In this document: positions 10,065 to 19,006 of the stretch, piece after piece
Position numbering within the stretch: position 1 is the stretch's first letter
Layout of the letters: each line of letters begins with the position of its first letter
From: Solirubrobacterales bacterium
GTDB lineage: Bacteria > Actinomycetota > Thermoleophilia > Solirubrobacterales > 70-9
Assembly (NCBI GenBank): GCA_009691195.1
Contig: SHVA01000004.1
Location: 45,839 to 109,838 of the forward strand
Direction: 5' to 3'
Length of the DNA: 64,000 nucleotides
Program-made: the position numbers and the translations under genes
Notes under the pieces: model-generated
What the model saw: the letters and a program-made list of their open reading frames with translations, nothing else
Database searches by the model: none
What the model was told of the DNA's origin: nothing

Positions 10065-11216
10065 CTACTGGACGACGGGAAGCTCGGTGCCGCTGACGGC
10101 GGGGGCGGCTGAGGGAGCCGAGGCGGCTGCGACCGCCTGCATCACGGGCAGCTCGACGGGCGTCTGGGCGATGATCCCTCGCGCCGCCTGGCGAATCGCC
10201 TGCGAGGCCGGGGCGTCGGGGATCTCGCTGACGAGGGGCGTGCCCTGGTCGGCGTGTTCGCGGAGGTCGGTCTCGAGCGGCACCTTGGCGAGCAGGGGGA
10301 CGTCGAGCTCGTCGGCGAGCAGCTGGCCGCCGCCCTCTCCGAAGATCGCCACGCGCTCGCCGCCGGGCCCGGTGAAGGCCGACATGTTCTCGATCACGCC
10401 CATGATCTCGAGGTCTACCTTGACCGCCATCTCGGCCGAGCGGCTGGCGACGCTCTGGGCGGCGGGCTGCGGCGTGGTCACGATCATGATCTTGGCCTGG
10501 GGCAGGAGCTGGGCCAGGGTCATGGAGACGTCGCCGGTGCCGGGCGGCAGGTCGAGCAGCAGGTAGTCGAGCTCTCCCCAGGCGACGTCCTCGAGGAACT
10601 GCTGGATCGCCTTGTGGAGCATCGGCCCGCGCCAGACGACGGCGGCGTTCTCCTCAACGAAGAAGCCGATCGACATCACCTTGGGGCCGGCCGGGGAGAC
10701 CGGCGGGATGATCTTGCGCTCGGGCGAGACGTCGGGCTTGCGGTTGACGCCCAGCATGCGGGGAATCGAGTAGCCGTAGACGTCGCAGTCGAGGGCGCCG
10801 ACCTTGTGGCCCTCGGCGACCAGCGCGGCGGCGAGGTTGGCGGTCATCGTCGACTTGCCGACGCCGCCCTTGCCCGAGGCGACGCAGATCACGTTCTTGA
10901 CCTCGGCCAGGGCGCCCTCGGGGAGGCGATTGCGGCCGAGCTTCTGCTGGAGGTCGCCCTTCTCGCTCTCGGAGAGGACGTCGAAGCCGACGCCGACGTG
11001 GTTTACGCCCTCGAGCTCGGAGACCTGCTTGACGACGGCCTCCTGGAAGTGGTTGCGGATCGGGCAGCCGGGGGTGGTCAGGGACACGATCACCTCGACC
11101 CGGCCGTCATCGTGGATGTCGATCGAGCGGACCATGCCCAGCTCGACGATCGACTGGCGCAGCTCCGGGTCGATGACCGCGGTCAGCTTCTCGGTTATCT
11201 GTTCCTTGGTCGGCAT
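10065..11216 (-). CDS. mrp: Mrp/NBP35-type Fe-S cluster carrier ATPase
   Basis: About 383 residues. The N-terminal MIP18/DUF59 domain (KLTAVIDPELRQSIVELGMV, TTPGCPIRNHF) is followed by a deviant-Walker P-loop NTPase: CVASGKGGVGKSTMTANLAA, DYLLLDLPPGTGDVSMTL, and ENMSAFTGPGGERVAIFG. Known members carry and insert iron-sulphur clusters. The CxxC usually found near ENMS is absent here (TGPGGER instead), as in other actinobacterial Mrp proteins. Start ATG 11216 (MPTKEQITEKL) is preferred to a codon 12 residues earlier. It is monocistronic between a terminator hairpin upstream and a convergent ferredoxin gene. Confidence 0.9.
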   Translation of the reverse strand: MPTKEQITEKLTAVIDPELRQSIVELGMVRSIDIHDDGRVEVIVSLTTPGCPIRNHFQEAVVKQVSELEGVNHVGVGFDVLSESEKGDLQQKLGRNRLPEGALAEVKNVICVASGKGGVGKSTMTANLAAALVAEGHKVGALDCDVYGYSIPRMLGVNRKPDVSPERKIIPPVSPAGPKVMSIGFFVEENAAVVWRGPMLHKAIQQFLEDVAWGELDYLLLDLPPGTGDVSMTLAQLLPQAKIMIVTTPQPAAQSVASRSAEMAVKVDLEIMGVIENMSAFTGPGGERVAIFGEGGGQLLADELDVPLLAKVPLETDLREHADQGTPLVSEIPDAPASQAIRQAARGIIAQTPVELPVMQAVAAASAPSAAPAVSGTELPVVQ

Positions 11217-11293
11217 CGGCTCAGAGTCTAGGGAACCAACATCCTGCGGCACCTCCTCCGCTTCACGTCCGGCGCCTGTCCGCCCCCGAATGA

Positions 11294-11323
11294 CGAGAAG
11301 CCGGCCATAAGGCCGGCTTCTCG
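11294..11323. terminator. Hairpin terminator between helical-protein gene and mrp
   Basis: Perfect 13-bp stem, CGAGAAGCCGGCC (11294-11306) pairing with its complement at 11311-11323, with loop ATAA. It lies downstream of the minus-strand gene that ends at 11419 and upstream of mrp, so it probably ends the former transcript. No long U tract is seen on either side. Confidence 0.7.
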
Positions 11324-11418
11324 AGGGAGGAGAGGTTGTTGCTTCTGCCCGCGAGGTATGGGCGAACAGATCCCTCCGGGCTCGCCCCTCTCGTGGCGAC
11401 CCGGGCTTAGCGTCGGGA

Positions 11419-11856
11419 CTAGGCCTCGACTGTCGCCTTCTCGGCGGTCTCGCCGCGCTCGCGAACCCTGTTGACGACGGGCTCGACGCGATCCCGGTAG
11501 ACCGGCTCGACGCGCTCGCGCGCCTTGCGGACCTGCTCGGTGAACTGGTCGGTCAGCTGACGGCGAACCTCGCCGCCGCGCTGGCCGGCCTTGTCGATCT
11601 CGGTGCTGAGCTGCGTGCGCAGGGTGTCGAGCTCCTGGTTACGGGTCTCGGGGTCGCGCAGCTGCTCAACCGCCTTGGCGACGGCGTCGGCAACGTTGGC
11701 GGAGGCACCGGTGACGACGTCCGCGACCTGGAGGGCCTGGTCCGCGGCGGTGCCGGCGGCGGAGTTGATCCGTCCCTCAGCATCCTTGGCGTTCTCGGCT
11801 ACCTGGTCCTGGACGAGCTTGGCATCATCGGCCACCTGCTGCTTGATCTTGGCCAT
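11419..11856 (-). CDS. Helix-rich phasin-like protein
   Basis: 145-residue, almost fully alpha-helical charged protein without cysteine, signal peptide or membrane segment. The N-terminal part (QQVADDAKLVQDQVAENA) and the C-terminal part (RKARERVEPVYRDRVEPV with a repeated RVEPV) suggest amphipathic coiled coils as in phasins, apolipoprotein-like or HbhA-like surface proteins. None can be assigned firmly. Its own promoter (11914-11941) contains a sequence matching the LexA box, so it may be DNA-damage inducible. A GGAAGG precedes the ATG by about 15 bases. No close operon partner: a hairpin follows it and the DUF2342 gene ends 130 bases upstream. Confidence 0.75.
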   Translation of the reverse strand: MAKIKQQVADDAKLVQDQVAENAKDAEGRINSAAGTAADQALQVADVVTGASANVADAVAKAVEQLRDPETRNQELDTLRTQLSTEIDKAGQRGGEVRRQLTDQFTEQVRKARERVEPVYRDRVEPVVNRVRERGETAEKATVEA

Positions 11857-11913
11857 CTTTTTCTCACTACCTTCCGTGTGTCGTGGAGCTTATTAAATCT
11901 AAGGTTGTTCGTA

Positions 11914-11941
11914 AGCATACCATCGAACACACGTTTGTAAA
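11914..11941 (-). promoter_or_regulatory. Promoter with embedded LexA-like (SOS) box
   Basis: On the minus strand TTTACA (11936-11941) and TATGCT (11914-11919) are spaced by 16 bases in an unusually AT-rich patch, giving a predicted leader of about 50 bases before the gene starting at 11856. Within the spacer, 11924-11937 reads CGAACACACGTTTG. This fits the Gram-positive LexA consensus CGAACRNRYGTTYG at every position. Binding there would block the promoter directly. Confidence 0.6.
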
Positions 11942-11985
11942 CCCCCACCGCGGGCCGGTTACACCGGGGCGGCTTTCTACGCCCG

Positions 11986-13101
11986 TTAAGCGGCAGGAAC
12001 GGCGGCCTGGCGAAGCCAGGCGACGAGGCGACGAGGGCCCACGGGAGCAGGGCCGACCCGTTCGAGCCACCGCCCAGGGTGCTCAAGCTCGGAGGCGGTC
12101 GGGAGCGCCGCGGGCTCCAACCAAACCTGGTTCAGGGTCCTGATCCCGCCGAGGCGGACGATCTCATCCGAGAACGCCTTGCCCTGGCGGTACTGGTTCA
12201 TCTTGATCTCGAGGCCGAGCAGCCTGGAGACGACTGCGTCGAGGGGGCCGCGGCGCCCGCGGTCGCAGTCGAGCCGGCGGCGAAGCTCCCCATAGCGGGG
12301 GTCGAGCCGCTCGCCGACGGCGTCCATCACGTGCTCGGCGTAGCCCTCGACCACGGTCATCGCGGAGATCAGGCGGTCCACCAGGCGTTCCTGGTCCTCG
12401 TTCCAGAACAGGGACGCCAGCTCTCCGGCCGTGGCCGAGCGGACCAGTTCGCGGACGCCGAAGCGGCTGAGCCGCGAGAGGAGCTCGCGCGGGCTGATCT
12501 CTAGCCCGGCGCTCTCGAGCAACTCGGCGGCGATCGATCCGATCTGGTCGCGGAGCCAGGGGACCGAGGAGAACTGGACCGCGTGCGTCGCCTCATGGAG
12601 GGCGATCCAGCGCAGGAACAGCTCGCGGTCCACCCCGAGGCGCTGCCTGGCGGCGGCGAGGTTGGGGGCGACGAAGAGCAGGCGCGGCGCGCGTGCCGGC
12701 CCGATCAGGGCGACGTCGTACTGCCCGATGACCCGCTGGGCCAGGTAGCCGGTGGCGAGGCCGATCTCGGCGCCGGTGGCCGCCGCCCCGATGGCACGCG
12801 GCACCCCCCAGCCCCCTCCGCCCGAGCGCATCCGCTCGGACAGCCGACTCTCGATCCCGGCCGACATCGAGCGGAACGACTCGAGGTTGACGCGGGCCCA
12901 CTCGTCCCGGCCGACCAGCTCAGCCGGGGGAAGCTCATTCGCCGGCTTCAGCCCCGTGTGGTCGCTGACCAGGCGGGCCGCCCGCTCGGCCTCGACCCGA
13001 AGCTGCTCGTCGCGAGCGCCGTCCCAGGAGGGGCCCTCGCCGGCCAGGGCGAGGGCGATGCGCTCGGCCAGGCCCCAGTCGATCAGCCGCTGGCCGGCCA
13101 C
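11986..13101 (-). CDS. DUF2342 zinc-dependent metalloprotease-like protein
   Basis: 371 residues. An HEATH motif (residues 169-173, in WIALHEATHAVQF) gives the HExxH zinc site, and the flanking sequence is that of the actinobacterial DUF2342 family, sometimes annotated as coenzyme F420 biosynthesis associated. N-terminal WGLAERIALALAG and a glycine-rich patch near residues 94-118 are also visible. No signal peptide. Start is a GTG at 13101, three bases after the stop of the inositol-phosphatase-like gene, so the two form an operon. True protease activity and the F420 link are family inferences. Confidence 0.85.
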   Translation of the reverse strand: MAGQRLIDWGLAERIALALAGEGPSWDGARDEQLRVEAERAARLVSDHTGLKPANELPPAELVGRDEWARVNLESFRSMSAGIESRLSERMRSGGGGWGVPRAIGAAATGAEIGLATGYLAQRVIGQYDVALIGPARAPRLLFVAPNLAAARQRLGVDRELFLRWIALHEATHAVQFSSVPWLRDQIGSIAAELLESAGLEISPRELLSRLSRFGVRELVRSATAGELASLFWNEDQERLVDRLISAMTVVEGYAEHVMDAVGERLDPRYGELRRRLDCDRGRRGPLDAVVSRLLGLEIKMNQYRQGKAFSDEIVRLGGIRTLNQVWLEPAALPTASELEHPGRWLERVGPAPVGPRRLVAWLRQAAVPAA

Positions 13102-13104
13102 GGC

Positions 13105-13941
13105 CTAGGCGGGGTTCTCGATCGCCGCCTGGGCCCGGCTGAGGATCTCGAGGTCGCCCTCGGTACAGGCACCGGCGAGCTGGTAGCGGCGCTCGAGGTC
13201 GAGCGGCGCGTTCGAGAGCTCCAGACCCTCGAAGGCGACGAAGGCGCCGGCCTCCCGGGCGATCAGCTGGGCCGCGGCGGCGTCAACGGAGCGGCAGGGG
13301 CGGGTCGTGAGCATGCCGTCGTAGCGGCCGGCGCCGACGTAGCTGAGCGAGATCGCGATCGAGCCGGGCGAGCGGATCCGGTAGGCGTGGCCGTCCAGGA
13401 CCTCGGCGACGGGGATCACGCGGGAGGGCTTGCCCGCCTCCATCGCGACCAGCTCCATCCCGTCGCCCTCGGGGGTGGTGAACTCGACGCCGTCGACCCT
13501 GGCGCCCTGCCCCAGGACGCCGACGAACTCCTCGCCCTTGCCGAACTCATAGACGTAGCCGACCGCCACCTCCCCCATCGAGTCGCCGCTGGCGACCGCG
13601 ATGCTGAGGCTGTGGGCGGGGATCATGCGCCGGGCGTTGACCGAGCCGTCGATCGGGTCGATCACGACCCGGGTGGACGGTGAGTCGCCGAACTCGACGG
13701 TCCCGCGCTCCTCGGAGACGGCGATGAACGCGTGGCCCTCGGCCGCGAGGGTCTCCAACTCGGCGAAGACCGTGTCCTCACACATGCGATCGATAACGAG
13801 CGTGTTGTCGCCGCCCTCACCGATCCCCTCGTAGGCGGTGCGCGACTCTATCGTCGGGTGCTGCTCGAAGATCAGCTTCTGCTTTTCCACCGAGCGGCGG
13901 AAGGCCTGCAGCCAGCGCTCGACGGAGGGTCCCTCAGGCAT
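13105..13941 (-). CDS. Inositol monophosphatase-family protein
   Basis: 278-residue Mg2+-dependent phosphatase of the IMPase/FBPase-like superfamily. Metal-binding motifs: GEGGDNTLVIDRMCED near residue 40-56, VSEERG (Glu77-Glu78), and VVIDPIDGSVNARR (95-102), plus C-terminal SVDAAAAQLIAREAG. The usual DGTxN is DGSVN here. The substrate could be inositol phosphate, PAP or a sugar bisphosphate; the sequence does not decide. Start ATG 13941 with TAGCAT six bases upstream (13948-13953), so probably leaderless. It heads the operon with the DUF2342 gene. Confidence 0.85.
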   Translation of the reverse strand: MPEGPSVERWLQAFRRSVEKQKLIFEQHPTIESRTAYEGIGEGGDNTLVIDRMCEDTVFAELETLAAEGHAFIAVSEERGTVEFGDSPSTRVVIDPIDGSVNARRMIPAHSLSIAVASGDSMGEVAVGYVYEFGKGEEFVGVLGQGARVDGVEFTTPEGDGMELVAMEAGKPSRVIPVAEVLDGHAYRIRSPGSIAISLSYVGAGRYDGMLTTRPCRSVDAAAAQLIAREAGAFVAFEGLELSNAPLDLERRYQLAGACTEGDLEILSRAQAAIENPA

Positions 13942-13988
13942 CGGGCAATGCTAGCCAGCGCTCCCGGTCGCTCGCTAGCCTGCAGCCA

Positions 13989-16900
13989 ATGCCCGCAGAC
14001 CACGCGCCCACCGCCGAATCGCTGAGCGAGGGGCAGCGGCGCGTGATCGACCACGGCGAGGGCGCGCTGCTCCTCACCGGGGTGGCGGGATCGGGCCGGA
14101 CCGAGGCGCTGGCGCGGCGCCTCGCGCGCCTGGCTCCGAGCGGCGAGGGCGTCCTCGTCCTCACCTACTCCCACGCCGCGGCCAGCGATCTGCGACTGCG
14201 CGCGGAGGAAGCGATCGAGGACCCCTTTGAGGAGCTCGCCGTCCACCCCTACCGCGAGGCGGCGGTCCGGCTGCTCCGGGAGCACGCCGTCGAGGCGGGC
14301 GTCGACCCCTTCCTCGAGCGCCTCGACTCGGCCGAGCGCCTGGCGATGCTGCTCGACCGCGCCGATGAGCTTCCGCTGCGCCGCCACCAGATCCGCGGCA
14401 ACCGGGCGGGCCTGCTGGCGAGGCTGGTCGAGCGGATCGACGCCCTCAAGGCCGCCGCAGTGACCTCGGAGCGCTTTCACGAGTGGGCCGAGCAGCGCCT
14501 CGGTGACGCCGCCGACGCGGCGGAGCGGGACACGGCCGAGCGCGAGGCGGAGTTCGCGCGCCTATACGAGATCCACGACTCGATCATCCGCGAGGCGGGG
14601 GGCATCGACGGCGGCGAGGCCGTGCTCACGCTGTCCCGCCTGCTCGGCGAGCGCCCGGCGCTCGCGGCGGAGGTCGCTCGGCGCTTCCCGAACCTGATCG
14701 TGGACGAGCTCGAGGATGCTTGCGCCGCCGAGCTGACGATGCTGGAGGCGCTTGCGCGGGGATCGCGGAGCTTCGTCGCCTCCTGCGACCCCGACCAGGC
14801 GCGCTCCCGTGAGGCGTCGGGGGGCGCGGCCTGGATGCGGAGGGCGCCGGTCGAGAGCGAGGAGGTCTCGCTGGACCGCTCCTGGCGCTACGGCGGGGGC
14901 CTCCTGGACGCGGCCCATGCCGTGATCTCGCCGGTGCCGGGGCGGCTCGAGGTGCCGAGGCGCCCGGCCGGCCCCGAGACGACGGTCCACTTCTGGCGCT
15001 GCGCCAACGAGCGCGCCGAGGCACAGGCGACCGCGCGCCGGGTCGAATCGCTGCTGGCGCTCGACGGAGGCCGCGCCGAGGACATCTGCGTGGCGGTGGT
15101 GCCGGGCTCGCCCGACCAGCGCACGTTCGCCGCGGCGCTGGAGGAGCGCGGCATCCCCCACCGCATCTCCGGCCCCGGGTCCTTCTTCCAGCGCCCCGAG
15201 GTTCGAGACGTGATCGCCTGGCTGCGGCTGCTGGCGGACCCCGCAGACGCGGCTGCCGCCGTGAGGGCGCTGACCAAGGCGCCGGTCGAGCTGCGCTCGG
15301 TTGACCTCGCGCGCATCACCACGATCGCGCGCCGACGCAAGCTCGACATGATCTCGGCTCTGGAGGCCGGGCTCGAGAGCCCCCAGATACCCCCGGAGGC
15401 CCGCGACCGCATCAGCGGCTTCCTCACCCTCTACGGCGCCGCGGCGCGGGCGATGGGAGAGATGCGGGCCGACGTCTTCGTGCGCCGGCTGATCGAGCGG
15501 ATCGGCCTGCGCCGCCACCGGCTTTTCGGCGCCCAGCCCGAGGCGGCCGAGCGGCTCAGGAGCCTCTCCCGGCTCGGCGACCTCGCCGCCGCATGGACGC
15601 GCCGCGAGCCGGGCGGCTCCAACCGCGATTTCGTCCGCTATCTGGTCGCGGTCTCGGAGGCCGGGGTCTCGCCGGAGGACGAGCCCTCCGAGCCGGCGCC
15701 CGGCGCGGTACGGGTGCTGCCGCTCGACTCGCTCAAGGGCCTCGAGTTCGAGCACCTCTTCCTCGTCGGCCTCCACGCCGGCGCGATACCGGGCTCCCAG
15801 CCGGCGGGCCCGCCCGGCGTGCCGCCCGAGCTCGGCGGCGAGGCGCAATCGCACGACTCCGAGCAGCGCCGCCTGCTCTACGTCGCGATGACCCGGGCCA
15901 GTCGAGAGCTTGTGCTCTCGCGCCCGGAGGCGACCGAGCACGAGGCGGTCCGGCCCTCGCCGGCCTTCAAGGAGGCGCTGGCCGTGCTCGGGGCCGAGGA
16001 GGAGGCCCAGGAGGAGGAGCTGTTCGGCCCCGCGGAAGGCGTGCCCGCGATCTACCGGATGGTCCAGGACGAGGTGCTCCAGGAGGCCTGGCGCGCCGGC
16101 GGGACGCTGAACGAGCAGCGGTTGGACACCTACATGGACGTCAACCGGGCGGTGGCCCGGTTCCTCGAGCTGCTCAAGGTGGCGGCGCTGATCCAGCGCC
16201 AGGGCGACGAGCGCGCTGCCGATGCCCTCGCCACGATCAACGACCTGCTCATCCCCGGCATCTCCGGGGAGCAGCGCAAGGCCCTCGAGGCCTCGGGCCT
16301 CGACGACTACCTGCTCGACGAGGAGCGCGAGCGCACCCGCCGCCGCGAGCTGATCGCCAAGCGCGAGGAGCCCTCGCTCGAGGCCTTCCTGCCACGGCGC
16401 GGCGAGGGCCTCGCCCTGTCGGCGAGCGACATCGACCTCTACCGGACCTGCCCGCTGAAGTACAAGTTCGCCCGCGTCTTCGGCATCCCGCAGGAGCCGA
16501 CGATCAACCAGCGCTTCGGGATCGTCATCCACCAGGTGCTCGAGCGCTTCCACGGCCCCCAGGCCTCGGGCGGCGAGGAGCCGGGCAGCCTCGACCACCT
16601 GATGTCGCTGTTCGAGGTCGCCTGGCGGCGCTCGGGCTTCGGTGAGAGCGACGACGAGCTCCAGTTCCGCGACCGGGCGGTGGAGGCCCTGGGCCGTTAC
16701 CACGCGCGCCAGGCCAGCAGCGGAGCGCAGCCGAAATGGATGGAGCGCAAGTTCGACTTCCGGATCGGGCCCCACCACCTCCGGGGCCGCGTGGACCGGG
16801 TGGACGAGCTGCCCGACGGCAGCTATGAGGTCATCGACTACAAGACCGGCCCCCCCAAGGGAGCGCGGGCGCTCGCAACCGACGTCCAGCTTGCGATCTA

Positions 16901-17138
16901 CCGACTCGCCGCGCGGGCCGCCTGGCAGCTCGAGGCCGAGGCCGCCGGCACCTACTGGTACGTGCTCGCCGACGAGAAGGTGGACGTCGGCAGCTCCCCC
17001 GACGACCTGGAGCGGGTGGAGGCGGTCGTGCTCGAGGTCGGCGAGGGGATCATGGGCCAGGACTTCGAGCCGAGGCCGTCGCCGGAGATCTGCTCCTGGT
17101 GTGACTTCCGGCTGATCTGCCCGGCTTCTGAAGCCTAG
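13989..17138 (+). CDS. UvrD/RecB-like helicase fused to PD-(D/E)XK Fe-S nuclease, altered Walker A
   Basis: 1,049-residue helicase-nuclease in the style of AddB/AdnA subunits. The N-terminal P-loop reads LLTGVAGSGRTEAL: residue 37 is Arg (CGG at 14097-14099) where Lys is expected. The Walker B region is LIVDELEDACAAE instead of DEFQD, and motif III reads SCDPDQ. Motif V (PLDSLKGLEFEHLFLVGLH) and motif VI (RRLLYVAMTRAS) look intact. Residues ~820-1049 form a RecB-type nuclease: LSASDIDLYRTCPLKYKF, YEVIDYKTG, and CSWCDFRLIC, giving four cysteines for an Fe-S cluster. No second subunit gene is adjacent. Start ATG has TAGCCT seven bases upstream. Likely recombination repair; whether the motor hydrolyses ATP is doubtful. 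Confidence 0.88.
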   Translation: MPADHAPTAESLSEGQRRVIDHGEGALLLTGVAGSGRTEALARRLARLAPSGEGVLVLTYSHAAASDLRLRAEEAIEDPFEELAVHPYREAAVRLLREHAVEAGVDPFLERLDSAERLAMLLDRADELPLRRHQIRGNRAGLLARLVERIDALKAAAVTSERFHEWAEQRLGDAADAAERDTAEREAEFARLYEIHDSIIREAGGIDGGEAVLTLSRLLGERPALAAEVARRFPNLIVDELEDACAAELTMLEALARGSRSFVASCDPDQARSREASGGAAWMRRAPVESEEVSLDRSWRYGGGLLDAAHAVISPVPGRLEVPRRPAGPETTVHFWRCANERAEAQATARRVESLLALDGGRAEDICVAVVPGSPDQRTFAAALEERGIPHRISGPGSFFQRPEVRDVIAWLRLLADPADAAAAVRALTKAPVELRSVDLARITTIARRRKLDMISALEAGLESPQIPPEARDRISGFLTLYGAAARAMGEMRADVFVRRLIERIGLRRHRLFGAQPEAAERLRSLSRLGDLAAAWTRREPGGSNRDFVRYLVAVSEAGVSPEDEPSEPAPGAVRVLPLDSLKGLEFEHLFLVGLHAGAIPGSQPAGPPGVPPELGGEAQSHDSEQRRLLYVAMTRASRELVLSRPEATEHEAVRPSPAFKEALAVLGAEEEAQEEELFGPAEGVPAIYRMVQDEVLQEAWRAGGTLNEQRLDTYMDVNRAVARFLELLKVAALIQRQGDERAADALATINDLLIPGISGEQRKALEASGLDDYLLDEERERTRRRELIAKREEPSLEAFLPRRGEGLALSASDIDLYRTCPLKYKFARVFGIPQEPTINQRFGIVIHQVLERFHGPQASGGEEPGSLDHLMSLFEVAWRRSGFGESDDELQFRDRAVEALGRYHARQASSGAQPKWMERKFDFRIGPHHLRGRVDRVDELPDGSYEVIDYKTGPPKGARALATDVQLAIYRLAARAAWQLEAEAAGTYWYVLADEKVDVGSSPDDLERVEAVVLEVGEGIMGQDFEPRPSPEICSWCDFRLICPASEA

Positions 17139-17998
17139 TCCCCGCCCTGCTGGCGGAGGAACTGCTCGAAATCACGGGCGATCGCTTCGCCCGAGGGAAG
17201 GTCATCGCCCACGTCGAGCTGGTCGGACTGCTCGTCCTCGAGCCGCTTGACCAGCTCCTCGATCTCGGGATTGGCGGCGACGGCGCGCCCGACCTGGTCG
17301 TCGTAGGTCTCGGTCTCCTCCTCGAGCTCGGAGGCCTCGACCGCAACGCCGACCAACCCCTCGAGCCGCCGAAGCAGCGCCAGCGCGGCCTTCGGGTTGG
17401 GGACCGCGGCGACGTAGTGCGGCACTGCGGCCCAGAGGCTCGCCGACGGCAGGTTCCGCTCCCGGCAGGCGTCGTGGAGGACCCCGGTGATGCCGGTCGG
17501 CCCCTCATAGCTGGAGCGGGCGAGGCCGAGCCGCTCGACCAGCTCGGGGTCGGAGGCAAAACCCGTGATCGGGACGGGCATCGTATGCGCCACGTCGGCG
17601 ATCAGTGCGCCCAGCGTCACCACCATCTCGACCCCGAGCGCGTCGGCGGTCTCGGCGATGCCGCCGGCGAAGGTGCGCCAGCGAAGGTTCGGCTCGGTGC
17701 CGGCCAGCAGCAGCAGGTCACGCTCGGCCTCGGGCGCCGGCGCAGTCAGGAGCACGTTCCCGGGCCACTCGATCTCGCGCGACTGTCCCTCGGTGAGCGT
17801 GATGGTTGGGCGGTTCTCCTGGAAGTCGAAGAACTCCTCGGGGTCGATCTGGCCGGCCACCTCCGCGTCGAGGGACTCCGCGGCGGTCGTCACGGCGGTC
17901 GTGGCGGACCCGGCGGCGTCGTTCCAGCCGGCGAAGGCGCAAACCAGGATCGGGGAGCGAAGCGGCGGCGGCTGCGTCTCCCACACGAGGGCGTCCAT
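17135..17998 (-). CDS. PAC2-family protein
   Basis: 287 residues of the PAC2 (proteasome assembly chaperone 2-like) family widespread in actinobacteria. It shows PILVCAFAGWNDAAGSAT at the N-terminus, a central VVTLGALIADVAHT, ITGFASDPELVERLGL, and a C-terminal acidic helical region. Cytoplasmic, no transmembrane segment. The stop overlaps the helicase stop in a shared CTAG (17135-17138). ATG at 17998 has TAGGCT six bases upstream (18005-18010), so probably leaderless. The bacterial function is unclear. Confidence 0.88.
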   Translation of the reverse strand: MDALVWETQPPPLRSPILVCAFAGWNDAAGSATTAVTTAAESLDAEVAGQIDPEEFFDFQENRPTITLTEGQSREIEWPGNVLLTAPAPEAERDLLLLAGTEPNLRWRTFAGGIAETADALGVEMVVTLGALIADVAHTMPVPITGFASDPELVERLGLARSSYEGPTGITGVLHDACRERNLPSASLWAAVPHYVAAVPNPKAALALLRRLEGLVGVAVEASELEEETETYDDQVGRAVAANPEIEELVKRLEDEQSDQLDVGDDLPSGEAIARDFEQFLRQQGGD

Positions 17999-18085
17999 CG
18001 GTCGAGCCTAGCGCGGTTGCTGGGCAACCCCCGGGGCCGCGAACTCGCCTTCATGCGTCCGGAGCGGCGGGCAAGATTGGAGTTG

Positions 18086-19006
18086 ATGGCCTCAGCCGCT
18101 CCAGCCCCCTCAGAAGAGCCGACGCTGGCGGGCCCGGCGATCGCGGAGCTCGGCCCCGGACAGCGCTTCCGCGGTGACTACGCGTGCCTGCGAAAGGACC
18201 GTCTCACTGCACGCAACGGCTCTCCCTATCTGTCGCTCGAGCTCCGCGACCGGACCGGGACGCTGCCGGCGCGCGCCTTCCGCGAGGTCGACCGGCTGGC
18301 CGCGCGCTTCGAGCGGGGCGACGCGGTCCGGGTCTCGGGAAAGGTCGAGCGCTTTCGCGGTGCCCTGGTCGCCGAGCTCGACGACGTCCGCGCCGTTGCC
18401 GAGGAGGAGGTTGATCCCGCTGACTTCCTCCCCGCTGCGTACCGCGACGGCCAGGAGCTCGAGGGGTTCCTCGAGCACCTGATCAGGGAGGTCCACGACC
18501 CGGGGCTCCGCGAGGTGGTCGAGGCCGTGCTTGTCAACGGCCCCTACGCGGAGGGCTTTCGGCGTGCGCCCTGCACCCGCTCCGGGCACCACGCCTACCT
18601 GGGCGGGCTGATCGAGCACACCGTCGCGGTGGGGACGCTGGTGACCGAGGTCTGCCAGCTGCACCCGAGGCTCAACTCCGACCTGCTGATGGCGGCCGCC
18701 CTGGTCCACGACGTGGGCAAGGTCCGCGAGTTCACCTACGGGGCCGAGTTCGGGCTGACCGAGGAGGGCCGCCTGCTCGGCCACGTCGCGATCGGCGCGG
18801 AGATCGTCGGCGCCGCGGCGTCGGCGCCGGCGCCCGAGCGCCGGGCCGCGCTGCTGCACTGCGTCCTCAGCCACCACGGCGACAACGCCAGACAGGGTCA
18901 GGGACGCGGCGGCTTCGGCTCACCCGAGGCGCTTGCGCTCCACCGGCTCAACTCCCTCGACGCCGGGGTGAAGGGCGCCCTGGAGGGCGCGGGACAGCCG
19001 ACCTAG
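18086..19006 (+). CDS. YhaM-like 3'-5' exoribonuclease (OB-fold + HD)
   Basis: About 306 residues. An N-terminal OB-fold nucleic-acid-binding domain (YLSLELRDRTGTLPARAF, GDAVRVSGKVERF) is followed by an HD phosphohydrolase domain: GHHAYLGGLIEHTVAV, LLMAAALVHDVGK (HD at the metal site) and HCVLSHHGD. This matches the YhaM/CBF1 3'-5' exonuclease architecture. I chose ATG 18086, with GGAG a few bases before; ATG 18053 would add 11 residues. The stop shares CTAG with the convergent HD-GYP gene. Known relatives degrade RNA and single-stranded DNA. Confidence 0.85.
   Translation: MASAAPAPSEEPTLAGPAIAELGPGQRFRGDYACLRKDRLTARNGSPYLSLELRDRTGTLPARAFREVDRLAARFERGDAVRVSGKVERFRGALVAELDDVRAVAEEEVDPADFLPAAYRDGQELEGFLEHLIREVHDPGLREVVEAVLVNGPYAEGFRRAPCTRSGHHAYLGGLIEHTVAVGTLVTEVCQLHPRLNSDLLMAAALVHDVGKVREFTYGAEFGLTEEGRLLGHVAIGAEIVGAAASAPAPERRAALLHCVLSHHGDNARQGQGRGGFGSPEALALHRLNSLDAGVKGALEGAGQPT

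Noticed and set aside
14562..16778. Long minus-strand open frame (738 codons) opposite the helicase-nuclease gene
   Set aside because: Composition and position mirror the codon bias of the plus-strand gene; no recognisable domain. The same holds for open frames opposite lhr (414-1469), ileS (26236-28800) and the glycan cluster (33797-35860).
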